64,000 nucleotides of DNA from positions 1,922,001 through 1,986,000 of the forward strand of contig NZ_KB894093.1 of NCBI RefSeq assembly GCF_000374305.1. Reading direction: 5' to 3'. The notes below the pieces were generated by a model. That model had not been told where the DNA came from. It did not search any database and was given only the letters and a program-made list of their open reading frames with translations. Below, one piece after another: positions 10,013 through 18,078 of this stretch. The stretch's first letter is position 1. Every line of letters begins with the position of its first letter. This DNA comes from Actinomadura flavalba DSM 45200 (GTDB taxonomy: Bacteria; Actinomycetota; Actinomycetes; Streptosporangiales; Streptosporangiaceae). The position numbers and the translations under genes were made by a program.

Positions 10013-10654
10013 ATGACTGAGACGACGATCGTTCACCTGCTGCGGCACGGTGAGGTGCACAATCCCGAGGGCGTTCTGTACGGGCGGCTGCCCGGCTACC
10101 GGCTGAGTGAGGACGGCATCCTCATGGCGAAGGCGGCGGCGCGGCACTTCTCCGAGCGGGACGTCGCCGCGCTGTTCTCCTCGCCGATGCAGCGCGCGCT
10201 GGAGACGGCCGCGCCGCTGGTCGACACGTTCGAGCTGCCGGTGACGGTGGACGACCGGCTGATCGAGGCCGGCAACCACTTCGAGGGGCTGACGTTCGGC
10301 GCGGGCGCCGGGTCGCTGCGCCGTCCCGCGCACTGGCCGCACCTGCGGAACCCGTTCACGCCGTCGTGGGGCGAGCCGTACGCGGTGATCGCGGCGCGGA
10401 TGCGGTCGGCGGTGATCCGCGCGCGGGACGCGGCGCGCGGCCACGAGGTCGTGTGCGTCAGCCACCAGCTCCCGATCTGGGTCCTGCGCCTGCACGCGGA
10501 GAAGCGCCGCCTGTGGCACCACCCGGGGCGCCGCGAATGCGCGCTGGCGAGCGTCACCAGCCTGACCTTCGAGGACGCCCGGCTGGTCGAGGTGTCCTAC
10601 CTGTGCCCGGCGGCCGGGATCGGCGGCGCGGAACCCGGAGTCGCGGGCGCCTGA
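10013..10654 (+). CDS. Histidine phosphatase (phosphoglycerate mutase-like)
   Basis: A 213-residue histidine phosphatase superfamily protein. It has the phosphohistidine motif LLRHGEVHNP (RHG at 11-13), FSSPMQRALETA, DRLIEAGNHFEG and the second catalytic His in CVSHQLPIWVL. ATG 10013 starts the conserved sequence; an upstream in-frame start at 9983 adds only unlikely residues. It lies directly before the cytochrome c maturation genes, an arrangement common in actinomycetes, so co-expression is likely. The substrate is unknown: the family includes mutases and broad phosphatases. Confidence 0.9.
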   Translation: MTETTIVHLLRHGEVHNPEGVLYGRLPGYRLSEDGILMAKAAARHFSERDVAALFSSPMQRALETAAPLVDTFELPVTVDDRLIEAGNHFEGLTFGAGAGSLRRPAHWPHLRNPFTPSWGEPYAVIAARMRSAVIRARDAARGHEVVCVSHQLPIWVLRLHAEKRRLWHHPGRRECALASVTSLTFEDARLVEVSYLCPAAGIGGAEPGVAGA

Positions 10655-10672
10655 CCTTGCCGTTACATTGAG

Positions 10673-10689
10673 TACTACGCCCTGTAGTA
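10673..10689. promoter_or_regulatory. Inverted repeat TACTAC-N5-GTAGTA upstream of resA
   Basis: A perfect 6-bp inverted repeat with a 5-bp spacer sits between the phosphatase stop and the resA ribosome binding site. The half-sites resemble operators of BlaI/MecI/CopY-family repressors (ACTACA/TGTAGT type). The position just before the RBS would suit repression of the ccm operon. This reading is inference; no such repressor gene is in the window. Confidence 0.4.
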
Positions 10690-10702
10690 GTAGGAGGGTC
10701 CG

Positions 10703-11287
10703 TTGAGCCCCCGCGCCACCCCCGTCCGCGTCGCCGCCGCCGTCGCCGCGCTCGGTCTGCTCGCCGGCTGCGCCGGTACGAGCGCCTCCGGCGGCCCGGA
10801 CGGCTCCGGCAACCGCTTCGTCGCGGGTGACGGCAACGTCCAGAAGATCCGCCCCGAGAACCGCAAGGCCGGTCCGCAGGCGTCCGGGACGACGCTCAAG
10901 GACGAGCAGCTCAAGCTGTCCGACCTGCGGGGCAAGGTCACGGTCGTGAACTTCTGGGCGTCCTGGTGCGCTCCGTGCCGGGGCGAGGCCCCGTCGCTCC
11001 AGCGCGTCCACACCGAGCAGAAGCCGAATGGCGTCGAGTTCGTCGGCGTCAACTTCAAGGACTCCAAGGCCAACGCGCAGGCGTTCGACCGCCGCTTCGG
11101 CATCACCTACCCGAGCTGGTTCGACGCCGACGGCCAGATCGGCCTGGCCTTCCGCGACATCCCGCCGGACGCGATCCCGAGCACGCTCGTCCTGGATCGC
11201 CAGGGCCGCGTCGCCGCCCGCATCATCGGCTCCACCACCTACTCGCGCCTCACCCCGGTCGTGACGGAAGTCCTGGCAGAACGGTGA
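10703..11287 (+). CDS. resA: Thiol-disulfide oxidoreductase lipoprotein (ResA/TlpA-like)
   Basis: A 194-residue lipoprotein with lipobox LAGC (Cys23) and a thioredoxin fold. The active site is WCAPC (Cys89/Cys92) in VVNFWASWCAPCRGEAPSL, and the cis-Pro region is AIPSTLVLD. Members reduce the CxxCH cysteines of apocytochrome c outside the membrane, taking electrons from CcdA. TTG start with a strong GGAGGG site 6 bases upstream. It is the first gene of the System II operon resA-ccdA-resB-ccsB. Identification is firm by motif and context. Confidence 0.93.
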   Translation: MSPRATPVRVAAAVAALGLLAGCAGTSASGGPDGSGNRFVAGDGNVQKIRPENRKAGPQASGTTLKDEQLKLSDLRGKVTVVNFWASWCAPCRGEAPSLQRVHTEQKPNGVEFVGVNFKDSKANAQAFDRRFGITYPSWFDADGQIGLAFRDIPPDAIPSTLVLDRQGRVAARIIGSTTYSRLTPVVTEVLAER

Positions 11288-11294
11288 CGCCGCA

Positions 11295-12035
<741 letters not shown>

Positions 12036-12036
12036 G

Positions 12037-13653
12037 ATGACGGACACAGACACCGAACCGGGCACGGCCGCGCCGCCGGAGCGGCAGGCGAAGGCCGAGA
12101 CGCCGCGTCCGCGCGGGTTCGGCCCGCTGGGCTGGCTGCGCTGGGCGTGGCGGCAGCTCACCACGATGCGGACGGCGCTCATCCTGCTGTTCCTCGTCGC
12201 GCTCGGCACCGTGCCGGGGTCGATCCTGCCGCAGCGCGGCCAGGCGCCCGAACGCGTCGAGCAGTACTACGAGGACCACGCGTCCCTGGCCCCCTGGCTC
12301 GACAAGCTCTCGCTGTTCGACGTGTTCGCCGCGCCCTGGTTCGCGGCGATCTACATCCTGCTGTTCGTGTCGCTGGCGGGCTGCGTGCTGCCGCGCGCGG
12401 GCGTCCACTACCGGGCGATGCGGGCCCGTCCGCCGCGCGCGCCGCGCAACCTGGCCCGGCTGCCGCAGACGGCGACGTACGAGACCGACGCCGACCCCGA
12501 GGCCGTCCTGGCGCAGGCCCGCACGGTGCTGCGCAGGCGGCGGTTCCGCACCGACGCCGACGGCGCCGCCGTGTCCGCCGAGAAGGGCTACCTGGGGGAG
12601 ACCGGCAACCTCGTCTTCCACCTGGCGCTGCTCGGCCTGCTGTTCGCGCTCGGCGTCGGCAACGTCTTCGGCTACCGCGGCGACGTCCTGCTCACCGAGG
12701 GCAAGACGTTCGCCAACGCGATCAACAACTACGACCAGTTCGCCCCCGGCCGCTGGTTCGACACCGGCGAACTCGCCCCGTTCACGATCACGCTGGACGA
12801 GTTCACCGCCCGGTACGAGGCGAAGGGCGCCCAGCGCGGCCAGGCGCTCGACTACCTGGCCCGGCTGCGGTTCAAGGAGAGCCCGGACGACCCCGGCGGC
12901 CGCTACGACCTCAAGGTCAACCACCCGCTCCAGGTCGGCAGCTCGAAGGTGTACCTGCTCGGCAACGGCTACGCGCCGCGCTTCACCGTCCGCGACGGCA
13001 AGGGCGAGGTCGCCTTCCAGGACACCGTGCCGTTCCTGCCCATGGAGCAGCGCGGCATGACGTCCGAGGGCGTCATCAAGGCGCCCGACGCGCGCCCCGA
13101 ACAGCTCGCGTTCTACGGCATCCTGTGGCCGAGCGCGGCGGCGTCGCAGGACGGCAAGCAGATCCAGTCGGCGTTCCCGGCGCCGATCCGGCCGATGGTG
13201 TCGATCACCGCGTTCAAGGGCGACGTCGGCCTCGACAACGGCGCCCCGCAGTCGGTCTACAAGCTCGACAACATCGGCCGCGGCCTCGACGTCGTCAAGG
13301 ACGGCCGCAAGCTGCTGGAGCCCGGCGAGACGCTGAAACTGCCCGGCGGCGCCGGGTCGATCACGTTCGACGGCCTCGCGGAGTACACGACGCTGTCGGT
13401 CAACCACGACCCGGGCCGGGTGCCCGCGCTCATCGCGGCGATCCTGGCGGTGGCGGGCATCGTCGCGTCGTTCATGGTGCGCCGCCGCCGGGTGTGGGTC
13501 CGTGCGCGCGCCGGGAAGGGCGGGCGTACCGTGGTGGAGGTCGGCGGTCTGACGCTCGGCCATCCCACGCCGGAGTTCGACGACATCGTGGCCGCGCTGC
13601 GCGGCGAGAAGGACGCGGGAGACCCGTCGTCCGACACCGGAAAGAAGGAGTGA
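12037..13653 (+). CDS. resB: Cytochrome c biogenesis protein ResB (Ccs1)
   Basis: A 538-residue membrane protein of the ResB/Ccs1 family, one half of the System II haem lyase. It shows the N-terminal tandem helices (RTALILLFLVALGTVPGSILPQR, IYILLFVSLAGCVLPR), a third helix near 185-210 (LVFHLALLGLLFALGVGNVFGYRG), a large extracytoplasmic domain and a last helix near 460-480 followed by a basic cytoplasmic tail. It starts immediately after ccdA and is followed 3 bp later by ccsB, its partner. Confidence 0.95.
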   Translation: MTDTDTEPGTAAPPERQAKAETPRPRGFGPLGWLRWAWRQLTTMRTALILLFLVALGTVPGSILPQRGQAPERVEQYYEDHASLAPWLDKLSLFDVFAAPWFAAIYILLFVSLAGCVLPRAGVHYRAMRARPPRAPRNLARLPQTATYETDADPEAVLAQARTVLRRRRFRTDADGAAVSAEKGYLGETGNLVFHLALLGLLFALGVGNVFGYRGDVLLTEGKTFANAINNYDQFAPGRWFDTGELAPFTITLDEFTARYEAKGAQRGQALDYLARLRFKESPDDPGGRYDLKVNHPLQVGSSKVYLLGNGYAPRFTVRDGKGEVAFQDTVPFLPMEQRGMTSEGVIKAPDARPEQLAFYGILWPSAAASQDGKQIQSAFPAPIRPMVSITAFKGDVGLDNGAPQSVYKLDNIGRGLDVVKDGRKLLEPGETLKLPGGAGSITFDGLAEYTTLSVNHDPGRVPALIAAILAVAGIVASFMVRRRRVWVRARAGKGGRTVVEVGGLTLGHPTPEFDDIVAALRGEKDAGDPSSDTGKKE

Positions 13654-13656
13654 CGG

Positions 13657-14628
13657 GTGGGTAATGCCGCCGATCTCGCGAACCTGAGCGACAAGCTCAC
13701 CCTGGCCACGGCCGTCCTGTACGTGATCGCGGTGGTCGCGTTCGCGGTGGACGCCGGGTTCGGCCGCCGCCGCGCCGCCGCCGACGCGGTCGAGCGCGCG
13801 GAGGAGAAGGCGAGGGTGCTGGCCGGAGCGGGCGGCCCCGACGTCGCCGAGCCCGCCGCACCCGCCGAGCCGCGGACGCGCGGCACCGACTGGGCGAAGT
13901 TCGCGGTGCTGCTGTCCGTCCTCGGCTGGGGCGCGCACCTGGGCGCGATCGTGACGCGCGGCCTGGCGACGGAGCGCTGGCCGTGGGGCAACATGTACGA
14001 GTTCCTCACGTCGATCGCGTTCGCCGCCGTGAGCGCGTTCCTGGTCGTGCTGTGGCGCTACAAGGCGCGGTTCCTGGGCGCGTTCGTGATGCTCGCGGCC
14101 GTCATCGCGCTGGGCGTGGCGAACATCTGGCTGTACAGCGAGGCGGGGCCGGTCGTCCCGGCGCTCAACTCGTACTGGATCGCGATCCACGTCAGCGCGG
14201 CGATCGTCGCGACGGGCGCGTTCACGGTCGCGGGCGTCGCCTCGATCCTCTACCTCCTCCAGGCCCGCCGGGAGGCCGCCGGGAAGGACGCCGTGCCGGG
14301 CGGCTTCTGGTCGCACCTGCCGTCGTCGGGCGACCTGGACCGGCTCGCGCTGCGCGTCACGATGTTCGCGTTCCCGATCTGGACCGCCGCGATCATCATG
14401 GGCGCGATCTGGGCGGACGAGGCGTGGGGCCGCGCCTGGGGCTGGGACCCCAAGGAGATCTGGTCGTTCATCACCTGGATCATCTACGCGGCCTACCTGC
14501 ACGCTCGCGCGACGGCGGGCTGGCGCGGCCGCAAGGCGGCGGTCCTCGCGCTGATCGCGTTCGCCGCGCTGATGTTCAACTTCTTCGGCGTGAACTACAT
14601 GTTCTCCGGGCTTCACTCGTACGCGTGA
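13657..14628 (+). CDS. ccsB: Cytochrome c biogenesis protein CcsB (ResC, haem-handling)
   Basis: A 323-residue polytopic protein of the CcmC/CcsA haem-handling family. It has the tryptophan-rich haem motif (WGRAWGWDPKEIWSFITW) and flanking conserved histidines (GWGAHLGAIVTRG; AIHVSAAIVATGAF; LHARAT; GLHSY), which ligate and present haem to apocytochrome with ResB. GTG start 3 bp after resB. It ends in the inverted repeat annotated as a terminator, so it is the last gene of the operon. Confidence 0.95.
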   Translation: MGNAADLANLSDKLTLATAVLYVIAVVAFAVDAGFGRRRAAADAVERAEEKARVLAGAGGPDVAEPAAPAEPRTRGTDWAKFAVLLSVLGWGAHLGAIVTRGLATERWPWGNMYEFLTSIAFAAVSAFLVVLWRYKARFLGAFVMLAAVIALGVANIWLYSEAGPVVPALNSYWIAIHVSAAIVATGAFTVAGVASILYLLQARREAAGKDAVPGGFWSHLPSSGDLDRLALRVTMFAFPIWTAAIIMGAIWADEAWGRAWGWDPKEIWSFITWIIYAAYLHARATAGWRGRKAAVLALIAFAALMFNFFGVNYMFSGLHSYA

Positions 14629-14637
14629 CGCCGTGCG

Positions 14638-14678
14638 AAAGGGCCGCGAACCCCCGTGGGGATTCGCGGCCCTTTTCG
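14638..14678. terminator. Bidirectional intrinsic terminator between ccsB and the PLDc_N gene
   Basis: A 12-13 bp stem (14638-14650 with 14663-14675; core GGGCCGCGAA) closes an 11-base loop and is flanked by A-runs on one side and a T-run on the other. Placed between two convergent genes, it can stop transcription from both sides. Confidence 0.85.
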
Positions 14679-14680
14679 CG

Positions 14681-15001
14681 TTACTTGTCCTCGTCGCCGC
14701 GCAACCGGCGGTCGAGGTCGCGGAGGAAGTCCGGATCGTCGTCGGGTCCGCGCGGGGGCGGCGACGACGCGCCGCCGGGGGCGGCCGGGGGCCACAGGAC
14801 GTTCTCCCGGTCCCCGTCGACGGGACGGGGGCGGCCGAACGCCATCCACAGCACGGCGCCCGGCAGGAACCCCAGCAGCGTGACGAGGAACCAGCCGAAC
14901 TTCGGGAGGTGCCGGACCTCCCCCTCATCGGTGGTGATGACGTCGAAGAGGCAGAACAGCCAGACTCCGACGATGACCAGGGCGAGCAGCACATACGCCA
15001 T
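14681..15001 (-). CDS. PLDc_N domain small membrane protein
   Basis: A 106-residue protein with two transmembrane helices (YVLLALVIVGVWLFCLFDVITTD and PKFGWFLVTLLGFLPGAVLWMAFGRP). This is the phospholipase D-nuclease N-terminal (PLDc_N) pattern with the conserved W-F-x-x-D...P-K-x-x-W. A Pro-rich, then acidic/basic cytoplasmic tail ends in LRDLDRRLRGDEDK. No catalytic domain follows. Its function is unknown; such proteins are common envelope components in actinobacteria. Confidence 0.85.
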   Translation of the reverse strand: MAYVLLALVIVGVWLFCLFDVITTDEGEVRHLPKFGWFLVTLLGFLPGAVLWMAFGRPRPVDGDRENVLWPPAAPGGASSPPPRGPDDDPDFLRDLDRRLRGDEDK

Positions 15002-15117
15002 GCAGGCAGGGTAACCCGTGACCGGCGGGGATGACGCCGGGTCGGAGAAGGGCTTACCCTGCCCCGGAAGGCCCGGGACGCGACAGGTGCGCCGTGCCTC
15101 CCCCGCAGAGGAGCCCG

Positions 15118-16059
15118 ATGCGCTTCAAAGGCATCCACCGCAAGACGCGCGAGTCGCGGTGGTGGGACGCGGGCCGGCGCGACGACGACCGGTCCGACGG
15201 GGTGTCCGAGCCGAAGACGCTGCGCCCGCGCGGCAGCCAGCCCCGCGACCGGTTCGGCCGGTTCCGCAAGGCGGGCCGCGACGACGGCTTCACCGTGCCC
15301 GGGGCGCCGGACGCGCCGGGCGTCCCGGCCGAATCCGGCCGCGGCCGGTTCCAGCGCCGCGACATCCCGCGCTCGCGGCGCGGCGACTGGTGGCGCGACT
15401 ATGAGCTGGACAGCCGTCTCCCGCACGCCGAGCCGCATCCGCCGGGCGTCCCGCACGCGGCCGACGGCCGCCTCAACTGCGGCGTGCTGGAACGCGTGCT
15501 GCACCGGCAGTGGGACGCGGCGCAGGGCCCGCCGCCCGCCGAGGTCGTCCGCGCGGTGGACAGCCTGGCGTCCCTGCCGGACCGGCTGAAGGTGAAGCTC
15601 GCAGCCGGGCTGGACGGCATCTACGTCGGCCCCGGCGGCGTCCCGGCGCTGGACGACATGGGCCATCTGGCGGGCCGTCCGCTGCCGTCGAACCGGGCGA
15701 CGTGGGACATCTGCGCGGGCGCGTACGGCGACGGCAAGATCGTCGTGGGCGACCGCCCGTCACCCACGCCGGACGTGATGCTGCACGAGATCGGGCACGC
15801 CCTCGACGACATCGACGGCGAGTCCGGCACGTGGGTGTCGGACACGGCGGGCTTCCGCGAGCTGTACGAGATGTGCCGTCCGCACCTGGCCAGCGACTTC
15901 CATCTCCAGGGCGACGCCCTGGGCCGCCGCGAGTTCTTCGCGGACGCGTTCGCCGCCATCTCGGCCCGGCAGCGGCCCGCCCTCGTGGACATGCTCGCCG
16001 GGAACATCCGCGTCGCCCTGGAGGTCATGCTCTTCTTCAACCGCAGGTACGGAATCTAG
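15118..16059 (+). CDS. Lethal factor-like zinc metallopeptidase
   Basis: A 313-residue protein with a very basic, disordered N-terminus (about 1-100, many R/D/G/P) and a C-terminal metallopeptidase domain. The zinc site is HEIGH at 223-227 (MLHEIGHALDD), and a downstream glutamate (E272 in REFFADAFA) fits the third ligand of the anthrax lethal factor/ATLF-type domain, where HExxH is followed by a (E)xFA(D/E)AFA helix. ATG 15118 has AGAGGAG 6-7 bases upstream. There is no signal peptide, so it is cytoplasmic or exported by a leaderless route. A small gene follows by 33 bp. The substrate is unknown; toxin-like or regulatory proteolysis are both possible. Confidence 0.75.
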   Translation: MRFKGIHRKTRESRWWDAGRRDDDRSDGVSEPKTLRPRGSQPRDRFGRFRKAGRDDGFTVPGAPDAPGVPAESGRGRFQRRDIPRSRRGDWWRDYELDSRLPHAEPHPPGVPHAADGRLNCGVLERVLHRQWDAAQGPPPAEVVRAVDSLASLPDRLKVKLAAGLDGIYVGPGGVPALDDMGHLAGRPLPSNRATWDICAGAYGDGKIVVGDRPSPTPDVMLHEIGHALDDIDGESGTWVSDTAGFRELYEMCRPHLASDFHLQGDALGRREFFADAFAAISARQRPALVDMLAGNIRVALEVMLFFNRRYGI

Positions 16060-16092
16060 AGTGGCGCGACGACCGAAGGGAGATGAGCGGCG

Positions 16093-16353
16093 ATGTACGT
16101 GATCCGGCTTCCCGACGGCACGCTGCGGGTTCCGCACGGGGTCCTGTCGGAATCGCCGGACGATCCGGCGCGCGGGCGCGTCATCGCCCAGGCGTACGTG
16201 GAGATCGGTCCGGACGATCCCGACTATGAGCGGTTGTCCGCCGGTGCGCTGACCGAGGCCGAGCTGGAGGAGAAGCGGCGCCGCTGGCGCGAGGAGGACG
16301 ACGAGCTGCTCCGCACGTTCGAGGAGTGGAAGGCGGGCCGGGCCGAGGAGTGA
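16093..16353 (+). CDS. Small hypothetical protein downstream of the metallopeptidase
   Basis: An 86-residue acidic protein. The N-terminal strands (MYVIRLPDGTLRVPHGVL) lead into a charged C-terminal helix (LEEKRRRWREEDDELLRTFEEWKAGRAEE) likely to be a coiled coil. It has no recognised family. It shares strand with the metallopeptidase gene and is separated by 33 bp with a purine-rich RBS, so the two are probably co-transcribed. An inhibitor or partner role would fit but is only inferred. Confidence 0.65.
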   Translation: MYVIRLPDGTLRVPHGVLSESPDDPARGRVIAQAYVEIGPDDPDYERLSAGALTEAELEEKRRRWREEDDELLRTFEEWKAGRAEE

Positions 16354-16375
16354 AGGGGGGCGGCGGTCGGTCGGC

Positions 16376-16573
16376 CTAGTGGTCGGCGCCGACGGTTTCC
16401 TCTCCGCGCAGCAGCGCGTGGACCTCGGACTCGCGGAAGCGCCGGTGGCCGCCCGGGGTGCGGATGCTGCTGATGCGGCCGGCGGCGGCCCAGCGCGTGA
16501 CCGTCTTGGGGTCGACCCGGAACAGGGCGGCGACCTCACCCGGGGTCAGCAGGCGCTCGCTCGTGCTCTCCAC
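16376..16573 (-). CDS. bldC: BldC-type MerR-like DNA-binding regulator
   Basis: A 65-residue single-domain helix-turn-helix protein almost superimposable on Streptomyces BldC: LLTPGEVAALFRVDPKTVTRWAAAGRISSIRTPGGHRRFRESEVHALL. BldC binds direct repeats cooperatively and delays entry to development. GTG 16573 is chosen: GGGGGAGAG lies 5 bases upstream and the product then has the family's normal length, while a longer open frame to 16936 adds unrelated sequence. It converges on the small gene ending at 16353. Identification as BldC family is strong; orthology is likely. Confidence 0.9.
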   Translation of the reverse strand: MESTSERLLTPGEVAALFRVDPKTVTRWAAAGRISSIRTPGGHRRFRESEVHALLRGEETVGADH

Positions 16574-16934
16574 GTTTTCTCTCCCCCTTTGTCCCGCTTC
16601 CGGTGCGGGTGGACTGTTTCCTAGTGTGGCGGTTCGCGACCGAATTCTCCCTTGTTTTCGCAAAAGATCACGCAGAGTAGTGGCGCGAGCAGTTGCGATG
16701 ACAAGGGGTGAAGGGCGCCGCGAACACGGCCGTCGCTTCGGTCTCGGGTGCCGAGGCGGTCGCGCGTTACCGTCGTCATCATGCACCCCCTGGAGTGCAT
16801 CCGGCGGGCGCATCCGATATTTCGCCGCACCATGACAGAAATCTTTTCCCGAACCCCATTCGGGCCGACGGGACCGGGTGCGCGACCACCCCGGCGCGCG
16901 GCACGGCGGACCCGCGGGTAGGCTCGGACCCGTC
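16574..16934. promoter_or_regulatory. Divergent intergenic region between bldC and the DUF4229 gene
   Basis: A 361-bp stretch without a supported gene. The bldC-proximal part (about 16618-16685) is unusually AT-rich for this genome and probably holds the bldC promoter. At 16781-16800 there is a near-perfect palindrome, ATGCACCCCCTGGAGTGCAT (6-bp perfect arms), followed by an AT-rich patch to about 16860; this could be an operator for the DUF4229/menG side. No RNA gene was seen. Confidence 0.4.
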
Positions 16935-17174
16935 ATGCGACCCGTACTGCTCTACACCCTGGCGCGCCTCGGCCTCTTCCTGGTGACCGCGGCCGTCCTC
17001 TTCCTCGTCGGCGCGCGCGGCGCCCTGCTGCTCCTGCTGTCGCTGCTCATCAGCGGCGTCATCAGCTTCGTCCTGCTCTCCTCCCGCCGCGACGAGATGT
17101 CCGCCGCCGTGGAGAACGGCCTGAACGAACGCCGCGGCAGGCTCAAGGTCGCCCGCGAGAAGGAAGACGTGTAG
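16935..17174 (+). CDS. DUF4229 family small membrane protein
   Basis: A 79-residue protein with two hydrophobic helices ([23 protein letters not shown] and [19 protein letters not shown]) and a charged C-terminal tail ([29 protein letters not shown]). This matches the DUF4229 pattern, which in actinomycetes is typically found just upstream of menG. ATG start, 53 bp before menG on the same strand. The function is unknown; an association with membrane quinone synthesis is inferred from context. Confidence 0.8.
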   Translation: MRPVLLYTLARLGLFLVTAAVLFLVGARGALLLLLSLLISGVISFVLLSSRRDEMSAAVENGLNERRGRLKVAREKEDV

Positions 17175-17227
17175 CCGGAGGGGCGGCGCGCGCGAGGTCA
17201 CGCCCACCCCTTACTAGGGTGGGGCGC

Positions 17228-17929
17228 ATGACCCGCGCCTCTCTTGACAAGCAGCCCGCCGACGTCGCGGCGATGTTCGACCGCACCGCCGACCGCTACG
17301 ACCTGCTGAACACCCTGATGACCGGTGGGCAGGACCGGCGGTGGCGCGGCGAGGTCGTCAGGGCCGTGGCGGCGCGGCCCGGGGAGCGGGTCCTCGATCT
17401 CGCGGCCGGGACCGGGACGTCCTCGGTGCCGTTCGCGCACGCCGGAGCCCAGACGGTCGCCTGCGACTTCTCCCTCGGCATGCTCCGCGTCGGCACCCGG
17501 CGGCAGGCGGGCGTGGACCGGCTGGCGTTCGTCGCCGGGGACGCGCTGAAACTCCCCTTCGCTGACGGCGCGTTCGACGCCGTGACGATCTCCTTCGGCC
17601 TGCGCAACGTCGCCGACACCGTGCGCGCCCTGCGCGAGATGCGCCGCGTGACGCGGCCGGGCGGGCGGCTGCTCGTCTGCGAGGTGAGCCACCCGCCGAA
17701 CCGCGTGCTGGCCCTCGGCCACAAGGCGCACCTGAAGGTCGGCCTGCCGCTGCTGGCCCGCGTCAGCTCCAACCCCGACTCCTACACCTACCTCGCCGAG
17801 TCCACGCTGGCCTGGCCCGACCAGCCCGCGCTGGCCGCGCTGCTCCAGGAGGCGGGCTGGACGGACGTCCGCTGGCGCGACCTGACGTTCGGCGTCGCCG
17901 CTCTGCACCACGCCACGAACCCCCAGTAA
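17228..17929 (+). CDS. menG: Demethylmenaquinone methyltransferase
   Basis: SAM-dependent C-methyltransferase (UbiE/MenG family, 233 residues) that converts demethylmenaquinone to menaquinone. Seen are [28 protein letters not shown] motif [17 protein letters not shown], and the family signatures [36 protein letters not shown] and [18 protein letters not shown] 17228 is preferred over 17219, since [18 protein letters not shown] matches the family. The geranylgeranyl reductase that modifies the same molecule's tail lies downstream. Confidence 0.95.
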   Translation: MTRASLDKQPADVAAMFDRTADRYDLLNTLMTGGQDRRWRGEVVRAVAARPGERVLDLAAGTGTSSVPFAHAGAQTVACDFSLGMLRVGTRRQAGVDRLAFVAGDALKLPFADGAFDAVTISFGLRNVADTVRALREMRRVTRPGGRLLVCEVSHPPNRVLALGHKAHLKVGLPLLARVSSNPDSYTYLAESTLAWPDQPALAALLQEAGWTDVRWRDLTFGVAALHHATNPQ

Positions 17930-18036
17930 CCAGAGTTTCGGTCCGAACCCCCCAAGTCGCCACGGACCGGTCCAAATCGACACCCGGACAGAGGTACCCA
18001 CCAGTGCCTCCGAAGGAATAGACTCCCCACCGGACT

Positions 18037-18056
18037 CTTGTGAAGTACTTCACAAG
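18037..18056. promoter_or_regulatory. Rex operator (NADH/NAD+ sensing repressor site)
   Basis: CTTGTGAAGTACTTCACAAG is a perfect 20-bp palindrome matching the Rex operator consensus TTGTGAA-N4-TTCACAA established in Streptomyces and other Gram-positives. It begins 42 bases before the geranylgeranyl reductase start, and a possible -10 (TAGACT, 18019-18024) lies just upstream, so bound Rex would block initiation. It is ideally placed to control the reductase and, if read through, the nuo operon, which is a known Rex target in S. coelicolor. Confidence 0.85.
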
Positions 18057-18078
18057 CGAACGAGCTAAGAGGAACCCC

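Noticed and set aside
17964..17973. GGACCGGTCC palindrome upstream of the Rex site
   Set aside because: A 10-bp GC palindrome is expected by chance at this base composition, and no regulator is known for it.
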